Shown here: positions 1 through 9,189 of the stretch, in pieces
How positions within the stretch are numbered: position 1 is the first letter of the stretch
Layout of the letters: every line of letters begins with the position of its first letter
DNA from: Bacillus_AD sp047238185
GTDB lineage: Bacteria; Bacillota; Bacilli; Bacillales; DSM-1321
Direction of reading: 5' to 3'
Length of the DNA stretch: 64,000 nt
Assembly: GCF_047238185.1 (NCBI RefSeq)
Contig: NZ_JBDFMI010000001.1
Coordinates: forward strand, 2,480,001-2,544,000
Notes under the pieces: generated by a model
Database searches by the model: none
The model's input: the letters and a program-made list of their open reading frames with translations, nothing else
Told to the model about the DNA's origin: nothing
Program-made: the position numbers and the translations under genes

Positions 1-1123
1 ATTGAGTACGGAACATATCTTGTTCTTCCAAGCAAAGGCGGATCGCTCTGAAACCAAGGAATGGATTCATTTCATGAGGCAGGCTCAAGTATGGAAGCTC
101 TTTGTCTCCACCGATATCAAGTGTACGAACAACAACCGGTTTTCCGTCCAAGCCTTCAAGAACCGCTTTATAAGATTCGAATTGCTCTTCTTCTGTCGGG
201 AAAGAATCGCGTCCCATATATAAGAATTCCGTACGGTACAGCCCTACACCTTCGCCGCCGTTATCAATAACACCTTTGATATCCTTAGGTGTTCCGATAT
301 TGGCTACCAATTCAACGTGATGGCCGTCTGTGGAAACTGTCTTTTCATTGACAAGTTTAGCCCATTCAGCTTTTTGCTGCTCATAAGCTGCCGCTTTTTC
401 TTTATATTCTGCAATCAACTCAGGAGTCGGATTGATGTGGACTTGTCCACTTAATCCGTCAACGATGATGATATCGCCGTTTTGGATAGAAGCAGTTGCT
501 TCTTTTGTTCCTACTACAGCAGGAATTTCCATTGAACGCGCCATAATCGCAGAGTGGGAAGTTCTGCCGCCAATATCAGTAGTGAAAGCCAATACATACG
601 TACGGTTCAATTGCGCTGTATCAGAAGGAGTTAAATCCTCTGCAACAACGATCACTTCTTCCGTAACCATGCTTGGATTAGGGATTTGAACACCTAGAAG
701 ATGGGCAAGGACACGCTTCGTAACGTCGCGGATATCCGCTGCTCTTTCCTTCATATATTCATTATCCATGCTTTCAAACATAGTAACGAACATATCGGCC
801 ACTTCTTTTAAAGCAACCTCTGCATTCACTTTTTCGCTTTTGATTTTATCTTCGATTGGTCCTAACAATTCTGGATCGCTAAGCACTAAAAGATGGGCTT
901 CAAAAATAGCAGCCTTATCAGCTCCTAATTCTGCATTTGCCTTATCTCTGATCGCTTGTAGTTCAGTCTTTGATGTTTCAACCGCTTTTTGGAAGCGGCT
1001 TACTTCCTCTTCAACGTTAGAGATATCTTTTTTAGAAAAAGATAAATCAGGCTCTATAAGACGATATGCCTTTGCAATCGCAATACCGTTAGATGCTGCA
1101 ATTCCATTTAACATAGTTGTCAT
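1..1123 (-). CDS. ptsI: Phosphoenolpyruvate-protein phosphotransferase (PTS enzyme I), C-terminal part beyond window
   Basis: Cytoplasmic enzyme I takes phosphate from PEP and passes it to HPr to start sugar PTS uptake. About 374 N-terminal residues are visible; the gene runs off the left edge. The conserved GGRTSHSAIMAR segment carries the phosphorylated histidine near residue 190, and the start of the PEP-binding barrel is seen (GEGVGLYRTEFLY, then LDIGGDKELPY). The ATG overlaps the ptsH stop as TAATG, so the two genes are translationally coupled. Only the truncation by the window edge is abnormal. Confidence 0.97.
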   Translation of the reverse strand, partial: MTTMLNGIAASNGIAIAKAYRLIEPDLSFSKKDISNVEEEVSRFQKAVETSKTELQAIRDKANAELGADKAAIFEAHLLVLSDPELLGPIEDKIKSEKVNAEVALKEVADMFVTMFESMDNEYMKERAADIRDVTKRVLAHLLGVQIPNPSMVTEEVIVVAEDLTPSDTAQLNRTYVLAFTTDIGGRTSHSAIMARSMEIPAVVGTKEATASIQNGDIIIVDGLSGQVHINPTPELIAEYKEKAAAYEQQKAEWAKLVNEKTVSTDGHHVELVANIGTPKDIKGVIDNGGEGVGLYRTEFLYMGRDSFPTEEEQFESYKAVLEGLDGKPVVVRTLDIGGDKELPYLSLPHEMNPFLGFRAIRLCLEEQDMFRTQ

Positions 1124-1389
1124 TATTCTGCTAAACCTTCTTTTTTAAGAGTTTCAGCCAGTGTATTGATTGCGTCCTGCTCGTCGCTTCCTTCAGCAGT
1201 GATAGTGATGTCAGCTCCTTGGCCAATTCCCAAGCTCATAACGCCCATGATTGATTTAAGGTTAACTTTCTTTTCTTTGTACTCCAAGTTAATTTCTGAA
1301 TCGAATTTACCTGCTGCTTGAACAAGCAATGTAGCTGGACGTGCGTGAATACCTGTATCTGCGATAACTTTGAATGACTTTTGTTCCAT
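1123..1389 (-). CDS. ptsH: Phosphocarrier protein HPr
   Basis: An 88-residue HPr of normal length. His15 in GIHARPA is the site phosphorylated by enzyme I. Ser46 in LKSIMGVM is the regulatory site used by HPr kinase/phosphorylase in Firmicutes, so this protein should also serve as the CcpA co-repressor in catabolite control. A good ribosome binding site (AAAGGAG) precedes the ATG. Unlike in B. subtilis, no ptsG lies directly upstream; the next 577 bases hold no gene, so ptsHI seems to have its own promoter here. Confidence 0.98.
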   Translation of the reverse strand: MEQKSFKVIADTGIHARPATLLVQAAGKFDSEINLEYKEKKVNLKSIMGVMSLGIGQGADITITAEGSDEQDAINTLAETLKKEGLAE

Positions 1390-1459
1390 AATAGAATCAA
1401 ACTCCTTTATATATACTTTATTATTGAGATCTAATGTCTTTTTTTATTCGCACTTCTAT

Positions 1460-1488
1460 TACATAATACCCCAATTTTCCAAATGCAA
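1460..1488 (-). promoter_or_regulatory. Candidate sigma-A promoter of ptsHI
   Basis: Reading the minus strand, TTGCAT (1483-1488) and TATGTA (1460-1465) are 17 bases apart, about 70 bases upstream of the ptsH start. The spacing fits sigma-A; the -10 is imperfect. Confidence 0.4.
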
Positions 1489-1966
1489 TGTATGTATACA
1501 ATAGAAACCCTTAAAAAACCACTTTTCAGACTATAAATAACTGTATCATTCCTATAATCCGAAAGTATGACTACAGACCTCTTATCCCCAAAATAATAGC
1601 ATTACAATGGGGATGATACAATCACTTTTTTTCTTTTTGCCCTTAAAAAAGGGACAATTCTCAAAAGGTAAATTAAACCAAGGCGATCGACTCCGTATCA
1701 GCCTTGAAATGATACAGTTTCTAAGAAAAAGGTGACTTATATGTCCAATATAGCATTTTTCATTGGTCTAGACCTCTATAATGCTTATTGATAGCGATTA
1801 CATTTTAAAAAGAGTAGAAAAGTATGATTTTCTAAAAACAAAATGGTAGGCAATAAAAATAGGACACCTTATAAAAAAGGTGGAAACACAGATATTTTTT
1901 CTCATATTGCCAAAATTCAATATTTCATGGAAAATATAAAGCAAGGTAGTGAGGGGGCGATTCTTA
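1489..1966. other. Intergenic region between divergent ptsH and the PilZ gene
   Basis: AT-rich stretch of nearly 480 bases with no convincing gene. A small inverted repeat (GTATCA/TGATAC, near 1697-1718) is present. No RAT/GlcT-type antiterminator or other riboswitch was recognised. Confidence 0.5.
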
Positions 1967-2329
1967 ATGTACAAAAGACAAGAAGCTTTTCGATACACTT
2001 TTCCTGCATCAATAAGCGGTTTTCTCAGCGTCATCAACAACAAAGACGGATCCGAACGGGAGAATAAGGGAACCATCGATATTCTTAATATCAGTCCAAA
2101 GGGTTGCAGCTTCTCTTCAGGACTTCACCTTCCTTTAAAACAAGAGCTTCAGTTTGTCATCCATTTAAAGCTGAATGAGGAAGTGTTGGATCTGCCAGGC
2201 TATGTTGTATGGAAAAAAGAAAAGGCCGCCAGCAATTCATACGGTTTTTCCTTCATAGAGAAACCCGGCTTAACGGAACAAATAACAAATGAAGTAAAAC
2301 GATATGTAAAAACATTGCGGCAGCCTTAA
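1967..2329 (+). CDS. PilZ-domain protein, probable c-di-GMP receptor
   Basis: A 120-residue single-domain protein. Near its N terminus is a basic RxxxxR-type patch (YKRQEAFRY), followed by the beta-strand motif DILNISPKGCSFSS. That matches the two PilZ signatures, RxxxR and (D/N)xSxxG, which bind cyclic di-GMP. The start chosen is ATG 1967, nine bases after GAGGGGG; a GTG at 1949 would overlap that ribosome binding site. The target is unknown; in Bacillus, small PilZ proteins such as DgrA/YpfA act on motility. PilZ is my reading of the motifs, not a profile search. Confidence 0.72.
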   Translation: MYKRQEAFRYTFPASISGFLSVINNKDGSERENKGTIDILNISPKGCSFSSGLHLPLKQELQFVIHLKLNEEVLDLPGYVVWKKEKAASNSYGFSFIEKPGLTEQITNEVKRYVKTLRQP

Positions 2330-2345
2330 GCCATACGCATTGAAT

Positions 2346-2395
2346 AAAAAAGACGATATAACCGAATTTAACCATTCGGCTATATCGTCTTTTTT
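2346..2395. terminator. Bidirectional intrinsic terminator
   Basis: Long hairpin with arms AAAAAAGACGATATA and TATATCGTCTTTTTT enclosing CCGAAT/ATTCGG. It serves both the PilZ gene (+) and the convergent comK-like gene (-), whose stop codon lies in the stem. Confidence 0.85.
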
Positions 2396-2802
2396 ATATT
2401 CTCAATTGATCGTATCTTTTTCCATTGGCATTCAAAGCGTTCTTTTGGACAATTGGTTTTTAACCGTTCGCCATTTTGGAATATCACTTTTATCGTATCG
2501 AATTCAACGGTTTTTTCTATATGGGCAGGAAAAATCCACATACACATACCTTTTTCTTCATCGGGATTCATCGTCGAAAAAGCATGGAATGCCAACGGTT
2601 CGGTATCTGTGAATGCGAGGATTGCTGACCCGGTTTGCCCATCTAATGAAATCAGCTGACCTTCCTTCATTAAATCCTCTATACGTTGTGTACTTAAAAA
2701 AGTGCCTCTTTCATCAAAAACAATGCTTTGATAGTATGGATGCTTTGCCGGAACCAGCGCTATTGTCCGCCGTGTAACTGCATAATCTAATTTTTCTATC
2801 AT
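2380..2802 (-). CDS. ComK-family competence regulator paralogue (short form)
   Basis: A 140-residue protein with the ComK layout: an N-terminal YAVTRRTIALVP strand like the YEVNGATIAVLP segment of B. subtilis ComK, and a C-terminal block CMWIFPAHIEKTVEFDT then VIFQNGE, matching the ComK WISHVHVKEF and VTFSNGK segments. It lacks the long C-terminal tail of ComK and is shorter than the other ComK at 23.0 kb. ATG 2802 follows AGGAGA at 7 bases; the longer reading frame has no ribosome binding site. It lies divergently from a small sigma factor gene. Whether it still binds DNA at AT-boxes is unknown. Confidence 0.7.
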   Translation of the reverse strand: MIEKLDYAVTRRTIALVPAKHPYYQSIVFDERGTFLSTQRIEDLMKEGQLISLDGQTGSAILAFTDTEPLAFHAFSTMNPDEEKGMCMWIFPAHIEKTVEFDTIKVIFQNGERLKTNCPKERFECQWKKIRSIENIKKTI

Positions 2803-3016
2803 TGAAAGTCTCCTATCTGAAAGTAGTGCATTATATTGCCGCATTTGTCTGAAAAGGATCACTATGCGTCATCATCCAGTCATTTTTATTTTGAACATTC
2901 ATATTCAGCCGCTTAAGGCAACATAAGAGTTTTAGCTAAAAATGGGTGTTTCTTTTATATTGGTCTTACCCGGGAATAAGAGAAAAGCGCGCTTTCTAAA
3001 TAGGGGCAATCGGACA

Positions 3017-3517
3017 ATGGAAGATTTCACAAAGCTGGCTGAGCAATATCATTCTTTAATTTACCGAATTATTCATAATCTCCATATTTATAAAGACATT
3101 GATCATTATTACAGTATTGGCCTAACCGCACTGTGGGAAGCCCAAATCCATTTTATAAGGGGGAAAGCTTCTTTCTCTACCTATGCCTATGCCACAATTC
3201 GGGGGCGGATGCTGACCGAATTGCGAAAAAATAAGCAATACGAGGATAGGCAGACACTTATCTTTACCTATGAAAGCCTAAGCGAAATGGTTCCTTCGGT
3301 CACTGATGCTTATTTCGAAAAAGACAGCATTCTTGAAATAAGCAAACTACTAACGGAAAATCAACGGAACTGGTTGATCCACACGTATGTCCATGGGCAC
3401 TCCCTTACTGAAATTGCCCATCACTTTAACAAAGAAGTCGGAGCAATCAAATCGTGGAGACGTTCCGCTCTCAGGAAATTACAAAATGTGATGGACATCC
3501 ATCAAGAACTTACTTAA
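3017..3517 (+). CDS. Small sigma-70-family RNA polymerase sigma factor (SigH/ComX-like)
   Basis: A 166-residue protein with sigma region 2 (DHYYSIGLTALWEAQIHF, then FSTYAYATIRGRML) and a C-terminal region 4 helix-turn-helix (SLTEIAHHFNKEVGAIKSW). There is no region 3, so it resembles the short alternative sigma factors of the SigH/ComX type. ATG 3017 follows AGGGG at about 10 bases; a longer frame from 2942 has no such site. Being divergent from a ComK paralogue suggests a role in competence or stress, as with staphylococcal SigH, but that is inference. An ECF factor without its anti-sigma is the alternative. Confidence 0.72.
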   Translation: MEDFTKLAEQYHSLIYRIIHNLHIYKDIDHYYSIGLTALWEAQIHFIRGKASFSTYAYATIRGRMLTELRKNKQYEDRQTLIFTYESLSEMVPSVTDAYFEKDSILEISKLLTENQRNWLIHTYVHGHSLTEIAHHFNKEVGAIKSWRRSALRKLQNVMDIHQELT

Positions 3518-3555
3518 GAAAAGTGCAGGCAGGGGTTCTCTGCCAATTTATCGAT

Positions 3556-3750
3556 TCAGCTTCTAGCCACATCATGATACGTATATACGGTGATTCCGCC
3601 ATGTTTTGCATTTCCAGCAAAATGCTTAAAATCCTCGCGTTTCACCAACTGCTCCCGAAATGTCAAAAAATCTTCCTTGGAGACAATCACTTCATGTATC
3701 TCCTTTGATTTCAACTGTTTCAATAAATTATTGGCTGTTTCATTGTCCAT
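3556..3750 (-). CDS. Small conserved Bacillaceae protein of unknown function
   Basis: A 64-residue hydrophilic protein (starting MDNETANNLLKQL, ending TYHDVARS) with no signal peptide or membrane segment. The ATG at 3750 follows GGAGGA at 6 bases. I recall close relatives as widespread small proteins in Bacillus of unknown role, sometimes labelled as abortive-infection proteins without clear evidence. It converges with the sigma factor gene. Confidence 0.65.
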   Translation of the reverse strand: MDNETANNLLKQLKSKEIHEVIVSKEDFLTFREQLVKREDFKHFAGNAKHGGITVYTYHDVARS

Positions 3751-4119
3751 ATTGCAGTCCTCCACTATCATTTTGTATAAAAAAAGTATATCGTTCTTTC
3801 TCAGAGAATACTACTGGGCCTGCCGGATATTTGACTAAGAAATACCCTCTTCTGTTTTTAGCATGAACTTATTATTAAAAGCGAAAAAAATGTTCAATGT
3901 ATGTGTTTTTATTCACAAAAAATCGAAAAACAAAACTTACAATTATTTCTAAATTTTTTTATAAAAAAACCTTTACGGATACACAAAAATAGTGCAAACT
4001 GTAAAGTATATTTTCGAACAATTATTTCTGTTTGAATTATTTCATTCTTTCATGACATTCATACGAGCAAGTTGTTCTAACGCGGAGAAGTACAATAGAA
4101 TGCTAAAGGTGTGATTATG
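3751..4119. other. AT-rich intergenic region
   Basis: About 370 bases between two divergent small genes. It is rich in A/T runs and contains no open frame with a ribosome binding site. Promoters for both neighbours must lie here, but no clear pair was resolved. Confidence 0.4.
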
Positions 4120-4305
4120 ATGAAAATAGCGCAAATTGGTAATTTAATCGAATTCAAAGATGGATTAAAAGGAATTGTTGAGAAAGTGAATGAAAACTCA
4201 GTAATTGTCGACCTCTCATATATGGATAATTACCGTGATCTTGAACTTGAACAAAAAACTGTAGTGAATCATAAGAATTACAAGATCATTGAGCTTAAAA
4301 ACTAA
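4120..4305 (+). CDS. ykvS: DUF2187 family protein (YkvS-like)
   Basis: A 61-residue protein with the KOW-like DUF2187 fold: MKIAQIGNLIEFKDG, then VEKVNENSVIVDLSYM and TVVNHKNYKI. B. subtilis YkvS is nearly collinear. Two adjacent ATGs (4117, 4120) and an upstream GTG follow AAAGGTG; 4120 gives the best spacing. Function is unknown. An intrinsic terminator follows. Confidence 0.8.
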   Translation: MKIAQIGNLIEFKDGLKGIVEKVNENSVIVDLSYMDNYRDLELEQKTVVNHKNYKIIELKN

Positions 4306-4364
4306 TAATGATTGAAAGCGCATTCTTACTAAATTCTACAGTGGATGCTGTTTGAAAGAAAAGG

Positions 4365-4392
4365 ACCTTCCAACCCTATGGAAGGTTTTTTT
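4365..4392 (+). terminator. Intrinsic terminator after the DUF2187 gene
   Basis: ACCTTCC loop GGAAGGT followed by seven T. Confidence 0.8.
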
Positions 4393-4526
4393 CATGGACA
4401 TTCCGTCTAAAACCTTCAATTTGTAAATTCTTACTTTACCCAGATCTTGTTGTAAAGTAGGCTACAATAAAATACAATAACTACTGTTACATTTAACATC
4501 TACATTGAAGGAGGGAAACTTACCGC

Positions 4527-5144
4527 ATGAAATCATGTGCGACGGATTTACGGTTTCTTCTTGGATTAGTATCCGCACAAATTCTATTATTTCTAACCTA
4601 CCAGCATTCATCGGTTTTTTGGTATTTGTATACAGCTTCCATCCTCTTTATGATTTGCTTTGCAATGACCGGAAAAAAACAATACCAGACAACGGACAGC
4701 ACATTGAAAAAGATCGCGTATGGCAGTGTATCCGCCATTCTATTATATGCTCTTTTCGCATTAGGCAATGAACTATTCTCTTTGCTCCATATGAAAAGCC
4801 TGACGAAAGATGTTGCGGCACTTTATAAGATGTATAGCCCGGAAGCATTCTGGCAGTTCTTTGTTTTATTTGTCGTTCTCATACCGGGGGAAGAAATTTT
4901 TTGGCGGGGTTATATTCAGCAAAAATTATCAACTGCCTTTCCTGCAGGGATAACCGTGTTGCTATCTACATTACTCTATGCGGTTCCAATGCTGTATTCC
5001 GGCAATACGGCCTTATTTATCGCGGGAATTGCAGGCGGATTGGTTTGGGCCCTTCTATACCAATGGAAGAAATCATTGATGATTGTCATTGTTTCTCATC
5101 TTTTGTTCGACTTCCTATTATTATTTTTATGGCCTTTAGCCTAA
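4527..5144 (+). CDS. CPBP-family intramembrane metalloprotease-like membrane protein
   Basis: A 205-residue, mostly hydrophobic protein with about six membrane segments. The C-terminal half has the CPBP/Abi signature: EEIFWRGYIQQ (EExxxR) near residue 120 and VSHLLFD near the end, which supply the glutamate and histidine residues of the active site in the Rce1/CAAX-protease superfamily. ATG 4527 is preceded by GAAGGAGGG. The substrate is unknown; bacterial members act in peptide maturation, self-immunity or regulated proteolysis. It is monocistronic with its own terminator. Confidence 0.78.
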   Translation: MKSCATDLRFLLGLVSAQILLFLTYQHSSVFWYLYTASILFMICFAMTGKKQYQTTDSTLKKIAYGSVSAILLYALFALGNELFSLLHMKSLTKDVAALYKMYSPEAFWQFFVLFVVLIPGEEIFWRGYIQQKLSTAFPAGITVLLSTLLYAVPMLYSGNTALFIAGIAGGLVWALLYQWKKSLMIVIVSHLLFDFLLLFLWPLA

Positions 5145-5155
5145 AGAAAATGGAG

Positions 5156-5187
5156 GGATTTCCATCACTCAGATGGAATCCTTTTTT
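5156..5187 (+). terminator. Intrinsic terminator after the CPBP gene
   Basis: GGATTTCCAT loop ATGGAATCC (one bulged T) followed by six T. Confidence 0.75.
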
Positions 5188-5279
5188 CATTTTTGTAACT
5201 TTTTCTCTCGTAATTCGTCTAAATATATGAAATACTCTATATAACTGGCAAAAAAAGCTCTATATTGGAGGAATAACAA

Positions 5280-6050
5280 ATGAAGAAATTACTTATGGCA
5301 CTTTCTCTCGTCGGTCTAGTCGCATTGGCTGGTTGCGGAAGCAATGAAGCCAGTGACACACCAAAAAAAAATCAGGATCAGACAGAAACAAAGGATCAGA
5401 CCAACAAAGAGGATAGTAAATCTACCGAAACAAGTGATGAAAGCTCAAATAAGGAAAATAGCACCGCTAATGACTCCAGCAGTTCACAACAGGGTTCGAA
5501 CACTGCTGCCGATGACGAAAACAAACAACAGTCAACTGAAAATGGAACGTCTGAAAATCAAACAAATTCAAGCAGCAGTTCAAATAATGCAGCACAAAGT
5601 GCAGATACAAAAGATCTGACTTACCAAAGCGGCGGACAATCCAAAACAGAAGCTGCCAAACTAATGAAAAGCAGCAACCAAAACTATTCTATGTATGTTC
5701 TTCCTAATTTCGAGCTTACGGGGGAGGAACCAGGGAAAGACGTACTTTACTTGAAAGACAACGACAACGTAAGTATGAGAATCCAACTGTTGGATAAACC
5801 TGATTGGGCGCAAATGGAACAAAACGTACCAACCGAATTGGAGGATACTAATAAGACAATAACGCATCCTCAGGAATCGGATCTTCAATTGCCTAATGCT
5901 ACTGTATATGAAGCAAGCAATGGAACAGATGTAGTAACCATTTATTTGGTGAAAGACAGCCAAAAGCCTATGAAATTGACCCTTTTCACTAAAGCCGACA
6001 ACGATGTACGCTCTGCATTTATTTCAATGGCCAAAACAATTTCAAGATAA
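5280..6050 (+). CDS. Lipoprotein with Ser/Asn/Gln/Glu-rich linker and C-terminal domain of unknown function
   Basis: A 256-residue protein. The signal peptide ends in the lipobox LAGC (Cys19). Residues about 20-110 are a low-complexity, hydrophilic linker rich in S, T, N, Q, E, D and K. The C-terminal 140 residues form a folded-looking domain (YSMYVLPNFELTGEEPG, DNVSMRIQLLD). This architecture suits an envelope protein held away from the membrane on a flexible tether. I do not recognise the C-terminal domain. It is monocistronic, with a ribosome binding site (TTGGAGGAATAAC) and its own terminator. Confidence 0.85.
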   Translation: MKKLLMALSLVGLVALAGCGSNEASDTPKKNQDQTETKDQTNKEDSKSTETSDESSNKENSTANDSSSSQQGSNTAADDENKQQSTENGTSENQTNSSSSSNNAAQSADTKDLTYQSGGQSKTEAAKLMKSSNQNYSMYVLPNFELTGEEPGKDVLYLKDNDNVSMRIQLLDKPDWAQMEQNVPTELEDTNKTITHPQESDLQLPNATVYEASNGTDVVTIYLVKDSQKPMKLTLFTKADNDVRSAFISMAKTISR

Positions 6051-6054
6051 CAAT

Positions 6055-6090
6055 AAAGCCAGCCCTCAATGAACAAACGGGCTGGCTTTT
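6055..6090. terminator. Bidirectional intrinsic terminator
   Basis: AAAGCCAGCCC loop GGGCTGGCTTTT, shared by the lipoprotein gene (+) and the convergent YkvI-like gene (-). Confidence 0.85.
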
Positions 6091-6091
6091 A

Positions 6092-7129
6092 TCATTCCAA
6101 TTTTTTGCTTCGATAAAGTAGGAACAAAAATACGAGGCTTACGTATCCAAAAAGCGGATATAAAAAAGAAAGCAACGCTCCATATTCAAACTGTCCAATA
6201 CAAAAAGCTGCCAACAAAATGATAGCAAACAATATACTGCTATTCACCTTGATCGTCACTTTCATTTGCCTTTCAAGCCCAAAAATATTTCCGACCAAAG
6301 AGGTGAATATTTCTCCATAGATAACAATCAAAAAAAGAAAGTATAAAGCAGAAATACTATTTCTCATTAACTCCGCGCTAGGAATGCTGTATTCATATAC
6401 ATTGTCAAGTGTGCCCAGGGAAAGATGGCCGGCCATTAGGATGGCAGATAATGCAATCCCCCCGACTACTCCACCGCTTTTAATAATTTTTTCATCACGC
6501 ACTTCCATTGCAACAGGAACCAAGACAGCCTGTGCCAAAGCAAGATTGAATGCACTGTATAAAAAAGGGGAAATAATCCCTTTAAAGGATAAACCTGATT
6601 TGGGCGGACTTAACATATCCTCAATGAAATGAGGCTGTCCCATACCATTGAATAATAAAAGAAAACTGAATACAATCATCATAGGAACAACGAGGATATT
6701 AACAGCAAATAGCCCCTTCATCCCTTGGAGCAAAATCGCGAATGCGAGTACAGAGGTAATTAAAATCCCCCATGCTTTTTCTATATGCAAATGCTCTTCG
6801 AATACAGCCCCCGCCCCGGAAAGCATAACAGCGCTCACCCCAAAGAGCATAATGAAAAAAAGAGTGTTCACAAATGTCCCCCATCTCACCCCAAATAAAT
6901 ATGTATTCAATTCTTTATACGATTTTGCTTTTATGGATAATGAGACCAGCATCATTTTTGTTCCCATCCGGATGAATATGATGCCCGCTATAATAATTCC
7001 AAACAATCCATATACTCCGTACTGCGTGAAAAATTCAACAATTTCTTTCCCGGTCGCAAAGCCGGCTCCGACCACAGTACCCACATATACAGCTGCGATC
7101 TGTAAAGTTCCTGTAATTCTAGCCTGCAT
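6092..7129 (-). CDS. ykvI: YkvI-like membrane transporter (APC superfamily fold)
   Basis: A 345-residue integral membrane protein with about ten segments. The N terminus (YVGTVVGAGFATGKEIVEFF) has the unwound TM1 glycine motif typical of amino-acid/polyamine carriers. It is similar to B. subtilis YkvI; the substrate is unknown. The start at ATG 7129 follows GGGGAGG at 8 bases; an 18-residue extension lacks a site. It stands alone and diverges from the first kinase gene. Confidence 0.8.
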   Translation of the reverse strand: MQARITGTLQIAAVYVGTVVGAGFATGKEIVEFFTQYGVYGLFGIIIAGIIFIRMGTKMMLVSLSIKAKSYKELNTYLFGVRWGTFVNTLFFIMLFGVSAVMLSGAGAVFEEHLHIEKAWGILITSVLAFAILLQGMKGLFAVNILVVPMMIVFSFLLLFNGMGQPHFIEDMLSPPKSGLSFKGIISPFLYSAFNLALAQAVLVPVAMEVRDEKIIKSGGVVGGIALSAILMAGHLSLGTLDNVYEYSIPSAELMRNSISALYFLFLIVIYGEIFTSLVGNIFGLERQMKVTIKVNSSILFAIILLAAFCIGQFEYGALLSFLYPLFGYVSLVFLFLLYRSKKLE

Positions 7130-7320
7130 CCTAATGCCTCCCCTCTCAGCACAATATATGCTTGGGAAGCAAAAAATAGACAAGCAATATCATAAAAACA
7201 AACGTGAAGCCATGCTGCCTTTAAAATTATTGTATGAATACAAAGAAAATAATGCTAGTTTATGATTTTAAGCCCTATTATATGGTAAAATATTCATGAA
7301 ATTAGAGAAAGGTATCTATT

Positions 7321-8931
7321 ATGGATGATATAAAAGCAATTCTAAATCGAAATCATACTCTGGCTAATTTAATATGGATAATCGTCGTTATTCAGGTTTT
7401 ATATAATGCTTATACACAACAATCGCTACTGACGTTAGATATTTTAGTGGCCATTCTCTTAAACGGAGCTGTCACTATACTCAACAAATATTTAAACAAA
7501 CCATACATTATGATGTATGGCATAGTGGCTTTATCCATTCTGTATACTTTTATTACAGCCTATAATCTGCCTTATATCAGCAATTATATTTTTATCATGA
7601 TTCCCATTATAATAGCCGCCTTTTATCAAGTGCGCCGCCTTTTAATTATTACCGCTATTTTATCAGTCTTTTTACAATGGGTTTTATTTATAGAAAAAGG
7701 GAACGAAATATTAAGAAATACAATGCTCAATAATTATATCCATATTTTTATTTTTGTAGGATTGACCTTTTTTATCCTTTTCAATATTATTCATCAAACC
7801 GATTTGCTGAAGCATAAAAACCAAAAAAAGGAATCCAAGGCAAAAGAGGATTTACATTCTACTAAATCTCTGTACGAATCACTGTTTTCATATTCTAAGG
7901 ATGCGATTGCCATCCTTAATCCGCAAGGGAAGATTATAGAATTCAACCAAGCGTTCCTTGACCTCTATGATATCCCAACCTTTTCATTGGATAATGCATT
8001 ACTGCAAACGTTTTTCCCTGATAGCCTGTCAGCCGTTGAGCAAGCCCTTGACCAGGCGAGAAGCGGAAACAGTGTAATCGGGCTTGAATTGCAAAGCAAG
8101 AAACTCTCTAATGAATCGTTGATTGTCGAAATGACCATATCTCCTATTTTCAATGTACACAGCCAAATGGATTATGTTTCCTGCATGATCAGGGATGTGA
8201 CTGAAAAAAGACTTATGGAGGATTATTTGCGTAATTCCGAAAAATTAAAAGTAACAGGTGAAATTGCGGCAGGCGTTGCCCATGAAATCCGTAATCCCCT
8301 GACCGTCATATCCGGCTTTATACAGATGCTGAATGAAGAAAACAGCCCTCATAAACAATATCTTGATATTATTACATCCGAAATAAAAAGAATGAACAGC
8401 ATCATTTCGGAATTTCTTGTCTTGTCGAAGCCGCATGTTTCCAATGTAAAGATGCATAATTTACAGTCGCTTTTAAAAGAAGTCATTCTGCTTTTCCAGT
8501 CAGAGGCCCATTATAAAGGGGTTACTATTTCAGCAGAATGCAAATCAGTCCCTTTTCTCGTATTCTGTGAAGGCAATCAAATGAAGCAAGTATTTATTAA
8601 CTTGCTTAAGAACTCATTTGAAGCAATGCCAGATGGAGGAGCCATCAATATTACATGCAAGGAACAAATGGGGAATGAAGTGCTGTTGACGATAGAAGAT
8701 ACAGGCATCGGGATACCGGAGACCGTTTTGAGCAACATCGGAAAACCATTCTTCACGACGAAGGAAACCGGCACAGGATTAGGTTTCATGATTACTGAGC
8801 GGATTATCCAGCAGCATAACGGGACAATCGATATAAGCAGCACAGTAGGAAAAGGTACCACCATAAACATTACTTTGCCATTTGAAAGAAATAATACGCC
8901 CCAAGTTTATTTGAATCATACGAAGCACTGA
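7321..8931 (+). CDS. PAS-domain sensor histidine kinase, sporulation-kinase type
   Basis: A 536-residue kinase. Residues 1-160 form about six membrane helices with short loops. A PAS domain spans roughly 183-296. The HisKA H-box GVAHEIRNPLT puts the phospho-acceptor at His321, and the ATPase domain shows the N-box (NLLKNSFEAM), G1 (DTGIGIP) and G2 (GTGLGF). The H-box and polytopic sensor resemble the KinB/KinC class that phosphorylates Spo0F or Spo0A. No response regulator gene is adjacent, as expected for an orphan phosphorelay kinase. A terminator follows and a second kinase lies downstream. Confidence 0.9.
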   Translation: MDDIKAILNRNHTLANLIWIIVVIQVLYNAYTQQSLLTLDILVAILLNGAVTILNKYLNKPYIMMYGIVALSILYTFITAYNLPYISNYIFIMIPIIIAAFYQVRRLLIITAILSVFLQWVLFIEKGNEILRNTMLNNYIHIFIFVGLTFFILFNIIHQTDLLKHKNQKKESKAKEDLHSTKSLYESLFSYSKDAIAILNPQGKIIEFNQAFLDLYDIPTFSLDNALLQTFFPDSLSAVEQALDQARSGNSVIGLELQSKKLSNESLIVEMTISPIFNVHSQMDYVSCMIRDVTEKRLMEDYLRNSEKLKVTGEIAAGVAHEIRNPLTVISGFIQMLNEENSPHKQYLDIITSEIKRMNSIISEFLVLSKPHVSNVKMHNLQSLLKEVILLFQSEAHYKGVTISAECKSVPFLVFCEGNQMKQVFINLLKNSFEAMPDGGAINITCKEQMGNEVLLTIEDTGIGIPETVLSNIGKPFFTTKETGTGLGFMITERIIQQHNGTIDISSTVGKGTTINITLPFERNNTPQVYLNHTKH

Positions 8932-8933
8932 TT

Positions 8934-8965
8934 GAAGCGGTCAACAGCACCGCTTCTTCTTTTTC
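8934..8965 (+). terminator. Intrinsic terminator after the first kinase gene
   Basis: GAAGCGGT loop ACCGCTTC followed by TTCTTTTTC. Confidence 0.7.
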
Positions 8966-9189
8966 GCCTTTACGCCCGCCTTCTTCCTCCTTTCCCCTTT
9001 TGCAAATCTGCCTTATCCCTCTCAGCTTCCCTTCAACTAGTAATTCCTTAAACTGCATCTATCGGATTTTCTTACATATAAGTAAGGTTTTTCATTTATT
9101 TTTGGTATAATCAAGAAATGGTTACACCACAGTCTTTTGATTTATGAAAAGATAACAATTAATCGTTTACCAGAAAAGAGCGGGTATCA

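Noticed and set aside
432..1148. Plus-strand open frames across ptsI
   Set aside because: They are antisense to ptsI, lack ribosome binding sites and have non-protein-like composition.
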